From IMG/VR virus record IMGVR_UViG_3300037847_003835, positions 1-30,276 of that record: DNA of 30,276 bases; one strand, 5' to 3'. Shown here in pieces: positions 14,862 to 22,069 of the stretch. The stretch's first letter is position 1; each line of letters starts with the position of its first letter. This DNA is from a virus. The position numbers were made by a program, and so were the translations under genes. The notes under the pieces were generated by a model that worked only from the letters and a program-made list of their open reading frames with translations, made no database searches and was not told the DNA's origin.

Positions 14862-15086
14862 TTATCTTTTGAAGATTTCCATTCTTACTTTATTTGATAG
14901 TGTTTCACAATCACGATAAAATTGATCAATTTTTTTTCCTTTTATGATTTCAAAACCAACAATTTTATCCATATATTCATCACTATATATAACAGCGGCC
15001 AATTTTTTATTGATATCATCTAATTGATTCCAAGTGAGTTTTGTTATGTCGATTGATTGTAATGTTTTTAGGTCCTGTTTAGTCAT
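14862..15086 (-). CDS. First minus-strand early protein, unknown (74 aa)
   Basis: This is a small helical protein, Lys- and Asp-rich, with no recognised motif. It is the first gene of the minus operon behind the operator promoter at 15133-15162, with the ribosome site AACCAAAGGA (15096-15105). Its promoter and leader match those of the + strand early genes, so it should be expressed with replication. A role as a partner of the annealing protein is possible but unsupported. Confidence 0.75.
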   Translation of the reverse strand: MTKQDLKTLQSIDITKLTWNQLDDINKKLAAVIYSDEYMDKIVGFEIIKGKKIDQFYRDCETLSNKVRMEIFKR

Positions 15087-15132
15087 TTTGTTTTTTCCTT
15101 TGGTTGGATTGTAAGTTCGTCTTACATAATTA

Positions 15133-15162
15133 AGTATAGCATATGTTTAAAAAAAGTAAACA
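15133..15162 (-). promoter_or_regulatory. Early promoter with palindromic operator, copy 3 (minus strand)
   Basis: Read on the minus strand, TGTTTACTTTTTTTAAACA (15162-15144) equals the 4838 operator exactly. A TTTACT -35 (15160-15155) and a TATACT -10 (15138-15133) lie 16 bases apart. It drives the minus-strand early operon that ends with the annealing protein. Confidence 0.8.
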
Positions 15163-15176
15163 TAAATAACAAAGAA

Positions 15177-15205
15177 TTGTATTATTTTTTCCAAATAGTT
15201 GTATA
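15177..15205 (+). promoter_or_regulatory. Weak candidate promoter for the head operon
   Basis: TTGTAT (15177-15182), 17 bases, then TGTATA (15200-15205). The head and tail genes lie downstream of a minus-strand operon and probably need their own promoter, but the match is modest. Confidence 0.3.
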
Positions 15206-15243
15206 TGGTGATCGCCTTTGGTATATTTGCAATGAGGATCTAT

Positions 15244-16074
15244 ATGCAAAAATACACCTATATTATGAAAAGATCAGAACCTGCTTCTAGTAAAAAGGAA
15301 AAGGTTTCTTTTGTCGCGTCTTCTGCTACTCCTGATCGCTATGGTGATATTATCGATCAAAAGGGATGGGTCTTAGATAACTATAAGAAGAATCCTGTTG
15401 TGTTGCTTAATCACGATTCTAACCAATTACCTATAGGAAAAGGCAATGTTTACCTCCGAGATGACAAACTTGTTATTGATGTTGAGTTCGATTCAGAAGA
15501 CGAAAGAGCAAAAGAAGTTGAAAGAAAAGCAAAAAAAGGATTCATGAATGCTGTCTCTGTTGGTTTTCGACCTCTTGAAAGCAAATCAAGATCAGAACTC
15601 CCTTCAGATAATAAATACTATGGACAACGGGGCATGTATTATAGCAAAGCAGAATTATTAGAAGTATCAATCGTAACAATCCCAGCAAATGGAGAGGCTA
15701 CAATGTTAGAGCAAAAGTTTTATAACGCAATGAAAGAAGAGATTCTTAAAGAAGTGAAAGCAGCTATGCAAGATAATCTCATTGTGAATAAACATATCCT
15801 TAATGTAAAAGAAGAAGATGATCGCTATATCGTAGAGTTTGCTAAGCCTGAAATGGAAATGGAAGAAGAGGCCATGAAAGAAGAAGAAGAAAAGGCTATG
15901 GAGGAAGAGGAAGAAGAAAAAGAAATGGATTCTGAAGAAGATGAAAAAGATATGGAAGATGAAGAAACAGAATCTTATAATGATGAAGAAGAAGAGAAGG
16001 AAGAGGAAGAAGTAGAAGAGAAAAGTTTTAATGATTTAATCGAGGCATTTGCCTATATACTCACGTCAAAATAG
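15244..16074 (+). CDS. HK97-type prohead protease with acidic tail (276 aa)
   Basis: Residues about 18-155 form an S78-family prohead protease. Key segments are VSFVASSATPDRYGD, VVLLNHD (H57) and MNAVSVGFRP (S105), then LLEVSIVTIPANGEA. It cleaves the capsid protein's N-terminal scaffold during maturation. Residues about 203-260 are extremely Glu-rich with Met and Asp, unlike standard proteases. This tail may be a scaffold-like or self-removed segment. ATG 15244 is chosen for AGGA five bases upstream. An in-frame TTG at 15199 and ATG 15265 are alternatives. The gene lies directly before the major capsid gene, as usual. Confidence 0.88.
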   Translation: MQKYTYIMKRSEPASSKKEKVSFVASSATPDRYGDIIDQKGWVLDNYKKNPVVLLNHDSNQLPIGKGNVYLRDDKLVIDVEFDSEDERAKEVERKAKKGFMNAVSVGFRPLESKSRSELPSDNKYYGQRGMYYSKAELLEVSIVTIPANGEATMLEQKFYNAMKEEILKEVKAAMQDNLIVNKHILNVKEEDDRYIVEFAKPEMEMEEEAMKEEEEKAMEEEEEEKEMDSEEDEKDMEDEETESYNDEEEEKEEEEVEEKSFNDLIEAFAYILTSK

Positions 16075-16083
16075 GAGAAACCT

Positions 16084-17535
16084 ATGAACACCAAAATAGA
16101 AGAGGCGAAACGTCTAATTGCTGGCATTGTCTCACATCAAAAAAACACAGACGACCGTTTGCGAAACTTCGAGGATCAAGTAAAAGACTTGAAACATGCT
16201 CAAAAGTTACTTGCAGAAGGTCAAACCAAAACCTATGAACCAGAAGTTCATAACAATGATTTTGCCTTGAAGCAATACAAGAATGAAGATGGATCTGTTC
16301 AATGGAATACAGCAACCGTTTCTAAGAATATTGCTGGTCAGGGAAGAGTAAACATTGAGCAAAAAGGTCTTCTAGATGCTGACGTTTATGCTAACCAATG
16401 GCACGCAGATCTTTGCAAAATGAATCAAGATCGTTCTTTGGCTCGTATGATGATGAAAGATCCTTATACACCAAAAGCAGATATGAAGTTATACTCACAC
16501 CTTCAAAAGGCTCCTTCTTTTATGAAAAATGCAGTAAATAAGATCTTTGCTGATTCTGCTGGTGTTGGTGGTGAATGGATTCCGGATGAATTCAGAACAG
16601 AGTTGTATCAAACCTTTCAAGTTCCTCGTGGGTTGCGTGCTTTGCTTCCTTCTGTACAAATGGAACGTGAAACACTTCTTATTCCAAAACTCTCTAGAGG
16701 TGGACGTCCTTACATTAAAGGTGTTGCTACTGATGATCTTGCTAAGTATCAAGCATCAACCATCGAAACAGCACAAAAGACAGTTAGAGCAAAAGGTCTA
16801 GCTACTCTTATGAATATTGACGATGCAGCCGGAGAAGATTCTGCATTTGCAATTATCCCCGCTTTATCTCGTCAAATCGCTCAGGATCTTGAAGATGCTT
16901 TCGAAGATTGTATGATCAATGGTGATACAGCCGCAAGTCATCAAGATGATATTGCAAACTGGAATATTAGAGAACGTTGGGGAGCCTCCGGACTTGGTGG
17001 ATCTTCTGATCATCGTCGTTTGTTCTTAGGAATGAGAGCAGCTGCAAAAGACAAAGGATCAGATGTAAATACAAGTGCAGGAACATTTACTTTTGCAGAA
17101 TTCATGAGTGTTGTTTCTCAACTTGGAGAACTTGCAGTTGGAAACAAAGTTTGTGTTGTATCTCCTGAGGCACTTGTAGCAAACTTCTTAGTTCTCGATC
17201 AAGTTGTAACCCTTGAGAAGTTTGGCCCACAGGCAACAGTTCTTACGGGTGAACTTGCTAGATTGGCGGGTATACCTATTGTAATGTCTCGTTTCATGTC
17301 TGCTGATATGAATGCATCCGGTCTTTATGACAATTCAACCAAAGACAAATCAGGATTCTTAGTATTCAATACTGATTCATGGTATCAATATGTCAGACGA
17401 CAAATCACAATCGAATCTGATAAAGATATCGCTTCTGGTGCTATACAACTTGTTTCAACAATGCGTGCAGTTATGGATTCTCCTGATGCTGATGCCTTAA
17501 AAAATGTTGCATACGGTTATAACTTACCTATTTAA
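16084..17535 (+). CDS. Major capsid protein, HK97 fold (483 aa)
   Basis: The N-terminal ~140 residues are charged and helical (delta domain, likely removed by the protease). The body follows: GVGGEWIPDEFRTELYQ marks the N-arm, LLIPKLSRGGRPYIKG the E-loop region, then the spine helix (PALSRQIAQDLEDAFEDCMI) and the P/A domains with KVCVVSPEALVANF and the GIPIVMSRF region. The C-terminus is DALKNVAYGYNLPI. This order and length fit the HK97 Phage_capsid family. The ribosome site AGGAG lies just upstream. It sits between the protease and a small virion-type protein. Confidence 0.93.
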   Translation: MNTKIEEAKRLIAGIVSHQKNTDDRLRNFEDQVKDLKHAQKLLAEGQTKTYEPEVHNNDFALKQYKNEDGSVQWNTATVSKNIAGQGRVNIEQKGLLDADVYANQWHADLCKMNQDRSLARMMMKDPYTPKADMKLYSHLQKAPSFMKNAVNKIFADSAGVGGEWIPDEFRTELYQTFQVPRGLRALLPSVQMERETLLIPKLSRGGRPYIKGVATDDLAKYQASTIETAQKTVRAKGLATLMNIDDAAGEDSAFAIIPALSRQIAQDLEDAFEDCMINGDTAASHQDDIANWNIRERWGASGLGGSSDHRRLFLGMRAAAKDKGSDVNTSAGTFTFAEFMSVVSQLGELAVGNKVCVVSPEALVANFLVLDQVVTLEKFGPQATVLTGELARLAGIPIVMSRFMSADMNASGLYDNSTKDKSGFLVFNTDSWYQYVRRQITIESDKDIASGAIQLVSTMRAVMDSPDADALKNVAYGYNLPI

Positions 17536-17552
17536 TCTTCAAGGAGTTTACA

Positions 17553-17921
17553 ATGATTATTTCTCATACTTTAGAATTTGCAGGTTCTAATCTTTCTGGA
17601 TTCGTCGTAATTCCTGAAGGTGCTAGAATCGAAAGATGTTGGTTAATGCTAGAGTCTTCTCTGGCTGCTGATGGTACAAATCACTTAACATTCAATGTTC
17701 GTGGTTCTGATGGTGTTACTGCTGTAGCAACTCAAACAACTAACTCGGGTGCAAGTGGTATTTCTATCACTGGTGTTACTCCTGTTGAATTGGCTTTGTC
17801 AAATGCTGACAAACAAGTTTATTCTGATGGTGGTTACATCAAACTTGAATGTGACAAAGGCGGATCTCCTGCTAACAACAAAGTTGTTTTTGGAATCAAA
17901 CTAGCACTTGCAAGAGACTAG
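17553..17921 (+). CDS. Probable capsid decoration or small virion protein (122 aa)
   Basis: A beta-rich protein full of Gly, Ser, Thr and Val with no enzymatic motif. It directly follows the capsid gene with a good ribosome site (AAGGAG), the usual place for head decoration proteins. The sequence (SNLSGFVVIPEGARIERCWL, then repeated short strands) would fit a jelly-roll or similar fold. The role is inferred from position. Confidence 0.6.
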   Translation: MIISHTLEFAGSNLSGFVVIPEGARIERCWLMLESSLAADGTNHLTFNVRGSDGVTAVATQTTNSGASGISITGVTPVELALSNADKQVYSDGGYIKLECDKGGSPANNKVVFGIKLALARD

Positions 17922-17932
17922 GATTTAGATGA

Positions 17933-18544
17933 ATGAGTTTGGTATCTGTATCAGTATTAAAAGAGTATCTTCCTGAGATACAAGGATCTAGTATTGATGC
18001 AGATCTAACCTCACTTATTTCCCGAGTAGAGGGTTTTATCGCTCGCTACTTGGGTTTTCCTTTGTCAGATAGTGCAACATCCTATACTTTGGATTCTTCA
18101 ACATATACACTATATGCTGATAAACCTATGTATGGACTTGAATATGTATTGCAATCACCACTTAAGCCGATCATCTCGATCACGTCGATTCATTCTGATG
18201 TTAATCGGGTATATGGTTCTGATACTCTGATAGAAGGATCTCAATATGAGATAGACAAAGAACTAGGACGTATCATCCTCAAAGATGTCTCTCCTGATTC
18301 TTTTGATGTTGGATTTAGGGCCATCAAAATTGTCGGTTCTTTTGGTTTCAGTACATCAAACCCACCGTCAGACCTTGTACATGCTATTTGTGTGTATTGT
18401 GCACATTTACAACGTGCAAAGAGCAATCAAGGAAATGTATCTATCACACAAAGAAATAGTACGGTTACATTATCACCTAGAACAATGCCTTTGGAAGTCA
18501 AAGAGATACTAAGAGGATATAGAAATGTCTCAACTATCTTTTGA
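17933..18544 (+). CDS. Head-tail connector/adaptor (203 aa)
   Basis: The N-terminal helices (SVSVLKEYLPEI, then DADLTSLISRVEGFIARYLGF) are the pattern of gp6/gp15-type adaptors that bind below the portal. A beta insertion follows, and helices (PPSDLVHAICVYCAHLQ) return before a tail ending VKEILRGYRN. It lies 12 bases after the decoration gene and overlaps the gp10-like gene by 20 bases, as expected for the neck cluster. Confidence 0.75.
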   Translation: MSLVSVSVLKEYLPEIQGSSIDADLTSLISRVEGFIARYLGFPLSDSATSYTLDSSTYTLYADKPMYGLEYVLQSPLKPIISITSIHSDVNRVYGSDTLIEGSQYEIDKELGRIILKDVSPDSFDVGFRAIKIVGSFGFSTSNPPSDLVHAICVYCAHLQRAKSNQGNVSITQRNSTVTLSPRTMPLEVKEILRGYRNVSTIF

Positions 18545-18914
18545 TGATTTCCTCAAGCGAGTAAGAGAAGCAGATAACAGACTTCTCCAAGAGTTAGAGC
18601 GGGTACTTATTCGATCCGCTCTAAGAATGGAAAGAGATGCAAAGAGAAACGCAACCTCTTATCCAAAAGTACAAACTGGAAGACTTAGATCTTCTATCAC
18701 AGGTCTTGTAGATGCTCCTCTGGGATCTCCTAGGGTAGTACTAAGAGCAGGCGGATCTACCTCTGGATCAGATGTGGATTATGCTGAATATGTTGAATTT
18801 GGTACTCGTTATATCAAGCCTCGTTTGTTTCTGGGTCGGGCTGTCAACTCAGAATCTCAACGTCTTCCTGATCGGTTATCTTCTCTTCTTAATGTTGCTC
18901 TGGGAGCAGATTGA
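18525..18914 (+). CDS. HK97 gp10-like neck protein (129 aa)
   Basis: A long N-terminal helix ends in RNATSYPKVQTGRLRSSI, followed by VDYAEYVEFGTRYIKPRLFL, the hallmark segments of the HK97 gp10-like family. Such proteins act at the head-tail joining stage. It overlaps both neighbours, the adaptor by 20 bases and the tail terminator gene by 4. Confidence 0.82.
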   Translation: MSQLSFDDFLKRVREADNRLLQELERVLIRSALRMERDAKRNATSYPKVQTGRLRSSITGLVDAPLGSPRVVLRAGGSTSGSDVDYAEYVEFGTRYIKPRLFLGRAVNSESQRLPDRLSSLLNVALGAD

Positions 18915-19366
18915 TGTCTGATATCATACATGTACAAGTATTGTCTAGATTGAAGACTTTAACAGCTGCAGATTTTTCAAGCGGTTTTTCAGGTCTTGAT
19001 CTATCCGGTCGTGTTGTTATTGGTGCTGTTCTGAATGCCCCCCAAGTTCCTGCTGCTAGTATTGTTTTTATTGATACCATAGAACAACAGGGTAGGACAT
19101 TAGGAAGATATATTGGTGAATCTGTATATCAAATTGTATGTTACGCAGGTGGTGATGTTCTGGAAACTAGAATAAAGAATGCTATGAATCTAGCCGGCGA
19201 TATTCAAAAAGCAATTACTTCTGATCGTACACTAGGACTTTCAGGCCTCACTCAAGATGTAATTGTAAATTTTACTGCTCTAGATGGTGAGGAATATGGT
19301 ATATCTAACACAGGGATCTCACTATTAGAGGTTAGAGTATCCCATCAATCACAATTCGGTGTATAG
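18911..19366 (+). CDS. Tail terminator-type protein (151 aa)
   Basis: An alpha-beta protein of the size and position of gpU/tail-completion proteins, which cap the tail tube and set its end. Visible parts are an N-terminal helix, PAASIVFIDTIEQQGRTLGR and VYQIVCYAG strands, a helix (NAMNLAGDIQKAI) and a final strand LLEVRVSH. The start may be ATG 18911 or the next ATG 3 bases on. The family is assigned by gene order plus fold impression, not by a diagnostic motif. Confidence 0.62.
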   Translation: MMSDIIHVQVLSRLKTLTAADFSSGFSGLDLSGRVVIGAVLNAPQVPAASIVFIDTIEQQGRTLGRYIGESVYQIVCYAGGDVLETRIKNAMNLAGDIQKAITSDRTLGLSGLTQDVIVNFTALDGEEYGISNTGISLLEVRVSHQSQFGV

Positions 19367-20122
19367 ATGAGTTGGTATAATAAAGATTTTAAAAGAAGGG
19401 TTCCGTTTTTGATTGATTGCTCAAGCACTTCATCAGGAGCAATTGATTTTTCTGTCACCATTCCAACCGAATATGATGATTTTTGGAACAATACTCGATC
19501 AGATGGTTTTGATGTTGTAATTACAGATTACACAGGTCAACAACTTGCTTTTCAAAGATTGACTTGGAACCCTGCAACCCCTAGAGGTATTTTTCAGGTG
19601 TCAGGGTATACCTTGCCGGCATCTAATACGATGCTTGTAGGTTATGTATATTGGGATAATGCAGATCAATCAAGTGATCTATCTACCTCTGTATCTGTTA
19701 GTAGTGCGAAGTTAGGACAAATATATTTAGGCGCACCTTTTGGAAATGTTATCAATCTGCAAAGTAGATCGGGTTTGTCTACTGTTCCGACTACTATTGT
19801 ACAAAAAGATGTAGATGAGAAAATAGATATATTTTTCCCTGTCTCTCAATTACTTGCACCAAGATCGCTTCCATACAATGAAAGACTTGATTTTAAATCT
19901 ATCCGATACATAGATGTACAGGTTTTGAATTCATCAGGGATAAATCAGGCCTCAATGTATGCACTTGAAGAAACTAGATTAATAGCTGGTTTTTGCAGAG
20001 TAAGAGTTCAAGCAGGTGCAACAAATACAGATTATGTAGTCAGAGCTTTAATTTATAGTTCTGATTCAGAAGTTTTTATATTATCATGTTTATTACAAGT
20101 TAGACAATTACTACCATCTTAG
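19367..20122 (+). CDS. DUF2341-like beta-sandwich virion protein (251 aa)
   Basis: It begins WYNKDFKRRVPFLI, continues with DFWNNTRSDGFDVVITD and has GYVYWDN near residue 101, a pattern resembling DUF2341 domains, beta-sandwich modules found in surface proteins. The C-terminal half is beta-rich and not recognised. It lies between the tail terminator and tail tube genes, where an extra gene is unusual. A virion surface or tail-decoration role is inferred. It starts immediately after the upstream stop, so it is coupled. Confidence 0.6.
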   Translation: MSWYNKDFKRRVPFLIDCSSTSSGAIDFSVTIPTEYDDFWNNTRSDGFDVVITDYTGQQLAFQRLTWNPATPRGIFQVSGYTLPASNTMLVGYVYWDNADQSSDLSTSVSVSSAKLGQIYLGAPFGNVINLQSRSGLSTVPTTIVQKDVDEKIDIFFPVSQLLAPRSLPYNERLDFKSIRYIDVQVLNSSGINQASMYALEETRLIAGFCRVRVQAGATNTDYVVRALIYSSDSEVFILSCLLQVRQLLPS

Positions 20123-20131
20123 GAGGTTATC

Positions 20132-21088
20132 ATGCCATTACAATTCGGACGCGGTGCATTTATAAAATTAGGAGAGGAATCAACATATGGAAACATTGCG
20201 GGGGCTATGGGTGTTGATAATAGAATCATATCCGCAAGTTTTCAGAAGACACAAGAGAAGGAAAGAAAAACACACCTATCTCAATCCGGCGGAGGTGGTT
20301 TCCAAAATGGTCATTTCGAAGCCTTTCTTAATTGCGGCGGTTCTATTGATCTTCCTTTGCTTTATGAAGGTACAGGGATGCTTTTGAAGGCTGCTGTAGG
20401 TAATGCAACAACTTCAGGATCAGGACCTTACGAGCATCTTTATATTCCTACAGCAGATGGGACTGTTCCATCTTTGTCTATTGCACTACAAAGAGGTACA
20501 GGAATCAGTAACTCAAAAGAGATCTTTTTAGGTTGTAAGGTTGCATCTATGAATATCTCAGGATCGGCAGGGGAAGAGATCACTGCTTCATTTGAGATCA
20601 TTGCACAGGATTCTCAATCAAGAGCAGCTGCTTTAACTTCTTCATTTGGATCTGGGAAACAAATGTTTCATTATGAATGTGGTAATCTTTCTTACAGTGG
20701 TAACAGTTTTGCAATGAAATCTTTTGAATTCACACTTGATAACAAACTCGAAAGAAGAAACGTATTAGGTGATAAGAAAACCTTAGAGCCAGTTGTATCT
20801 GATGTTAAGGACGTTACTTTATCCGTTACTCTAGAGATGGAAGACAATCTGTTGTTTGATAACTATCTAGCAGGAACTCAATCAGATGTCGTTTTTACAT
20901 TGACAAATAGTGATGGTGATGCTTGTGAAATAACAATCAGAAATGCCTATGTTGTTGATTATGATGATGCTATCAACACATTTGGACCCATCGAGAGAAC
21001 AATGACCTTTGTAGGTGAATCTGATGCAGTTGATGAAGCAATACAGATCAAGATAACAAATCAACAAGCTTCTGCGGTTGCTAATTAA
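20132..21088 (+). CDS. Major tail (tube) protein (318 aa)
   Basis: The N-terminus RGAFIKLGEESTYGN resembles tail-tube proteins. The remainder is beta-rich with paired modules ending in FEFTLDNKLERRNVLG and MTFVGESD, the usual strand-turn pattern of tube subunits. The position fits: after the terminator and before the chaperone and tape measure genes. The ribosome site TAGGAGG is strong, as expected for an abundant protein. At 318 residues it is longer than lambda gpV, so one domain may be surface decoration. Confidence 0.8.
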   Translation: MPLQFGRGAFIKLGEESTYGNIAGAMGVDNRIISASFQKTQEKERKTHLSQSGGGGFQNGHFEAFLNCGGSIDLPLLYEGTGMLLKAAVGNATTSGSGPYEHLYIPTADGTVPSLSIALQRGTGISNSKEIFLGCKVASMNISGSAGEEITASFEIIAQDSQSRAAALTSSFGSGKQMFHYECGNLSYSGNSFAMKSFEFTLDNKLERRNVLGDKKTLEPVVSDVKDVTLSVTLEMEDNLLFDNYLAGTQSDVVFTLTNSDGDACEITIRNAYVVDYDDAINTFGPIERTMTFVGESDAVDEAIQIKITNQQASAVAN

Positions 21089-21342
21089 TGATCTCTAATC
21101 TGATCAAAAGAATATTAAAGAAACTAGAATGCAATCTCACAGATTTGGAAAAATACTCTGGGATTGAATATTCTATTTTGTGGAGAATGCTGAATCACAA
21201 TCAAGATCCTACAGATTGGGAGATCCAACAATTAGAAAAGGTATTATCTGAGAAAACAAATTATAAACAATCATATATAAATAAAAGATTAAAAAAATAC
21301 AAGGCAGGTGTATATTATGGAAATATTAAAGGAGATCGCTGA
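21088..21342 (+). CDS. Small HTH-like protein in the tail operon (84 aa)
   Basis: Residues about 10-55 (LKKLECNLTDLEKYSGIEYS, then ILWRMLNHNQDPTDWEIQQL) look like a Cro/CI-type helix-turn-helix. The C-terminus is basic. Its start overlaps the tube gene stop by one base, and it overlaps the chaperone gene. A DNA-binding protein here is out of place among tail genes, so it may regulate early or late expression, or only resemble an HTH. Confidence 0.6.
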   Translation: MISNLIKRILKKLECNLTDLEKYSGIEYSILWRMLNHNQDPTDWEIQQLEKVLSEKTNYKQSYINKRLKKYKAGVYYGNIKGDR

Positions 21343-21835
21343 AGCATCAACATTTCAAGTAGAATGTTTTGGCGGAAAATTACTAATAGAAGGAAGAATA
21401 TTAACAGCCCCCGAAATAGAACAGATCGGGCTAGGTTCTTCTCTTTTGGCTCAAGAGGTCTTGATGAATAACAAACAGCAAGGTCTTAGTAACATTGATC
21501 AGATAAGAGAAAAAGCAGATAAAGAAGGTATGGAAGGTCTAGACGAAACAGAACTTCTTAGGCTACTCGACTTTGCAAAATCAATCAGGCCTGAAACGAT
21601 GGCGAGAATATCAGAGGATCAAGATAAGATACTCTGTAAGGTTATTAAAAGAGCCTCTCAAGATGGTGTTACGTGGGAAAATATAACCCTTTGTCATGCT
21701 ATGGAACAAATGAATCCTGATAACAATGTTCTTTGGGTGGGAGTATTTACTTCTGATGATCGAAACAACATTATAAACAAGGCTATGCAGGGCCAGCAGG
21801 AGGCAATAGAACGGTTACAACGATTTCAAGGATGA
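21317..21835 (+). CDS. Tail assembly chaperone, G-type product (172 aa)
   Basis: An acidic, mostly helical protein lying between the tube and tape measure genes, the invariant place of gpG-type chaperones that coat the tape measure during tail assembly. The N-terminal half has strands (FQVECFGGKLLIEGRILTAP); the rest is helical. ATG 21317 is preferred over the GTG at 21308. The frame ends at TGA 21833, but a second frame opens there and carries a T-type domain, so a fusion product is expected by +1 frameshift at 21824-21827. Confidence 0.8.
   Translation: MEILKEIAEASTFQVECFGGKLLIEGRILTAPEIEQIGLGSSLLAQEVLMNNKQQGLSNIDQIREKADKEGMEGLDETELLRLLDFAKSIRPETMARISEDQDKILCKVIKRASQDGVTWENITLCHAMEQMNPDNNVLWVGVFTSDDRNNIINKAMQGQQEAIERLQRFQG
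21824..21827 (+). other. Probable +1 programmed frameshift site (TTT C)
   Basis: In the G frame the end reads CGA TTT CAA GGA TGA. Slipping one base forward lets the Phe tRNA move from TTT to TTC and continue as AAG GAT GAT, giving ...RFKDDPNYVF. The +1 frame is open only after a TAG at 21807-21809, so the shift must occur between about 21810 and 21835. A -2 shift is the alternative. Confidence 0.6.
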
Positions 21836-22052
21836 TCCCAACTATGTATTTCTTATTGATCTTGTTGCTCGTACTTATGGAAAACTTCCTAGCGAGGTTC
21901 TTAGGTTGGATTTTGATGATCTCTATATATGCGTACATTGCATTATACAAAGGTCGAAACGGTTTAATAAGATTCTGAGGAAACAAAGCAAAGGAAAAAA
22001 TAGCATGCTCTTTCCAATTATAAATATCTCAGACCTTACTGATATGATATAA
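21828..22052 (+). CDS. Frameshift extension of the tail chaperone, T-type (74 aa)
   Basis: Frame +1 relative to the G product encodes KDDPNYVFLIDLVARTYGKL, then PSEVLRLDFDDLYICV, and ends at TAA 22050. The LAR.YG.LPSEVL.L...DL pattern is typical of T-type chaperone domains in siphoviruses. The extension has no ribosome site or start of its own at the right place, and the fused product would be about 244 residues. It binds the tape measure in the GT scheme. Without this reading, 21836-22069 would be an unexplained gap. Confidence 0.75.
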   Translation, partial: KDDPNYVFLIDLVARTYGKLPSEVLRLDFDDLYICVHCIIQRSKRFNKILRKQSKGKNSMLFPIINISDLTDMI

Positions 22053-22069
22053 TAGGTTGCAAAGAGGTT

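Noticed and set aside
21781-21835. -1 frameshift in the tail chaperone, as in lambda
   Set aside because: The -1 frame does not give the T-type domain. Only the +1 (or -2) frame does, and there is no X-XXY-YYZ slippery heptamer here.
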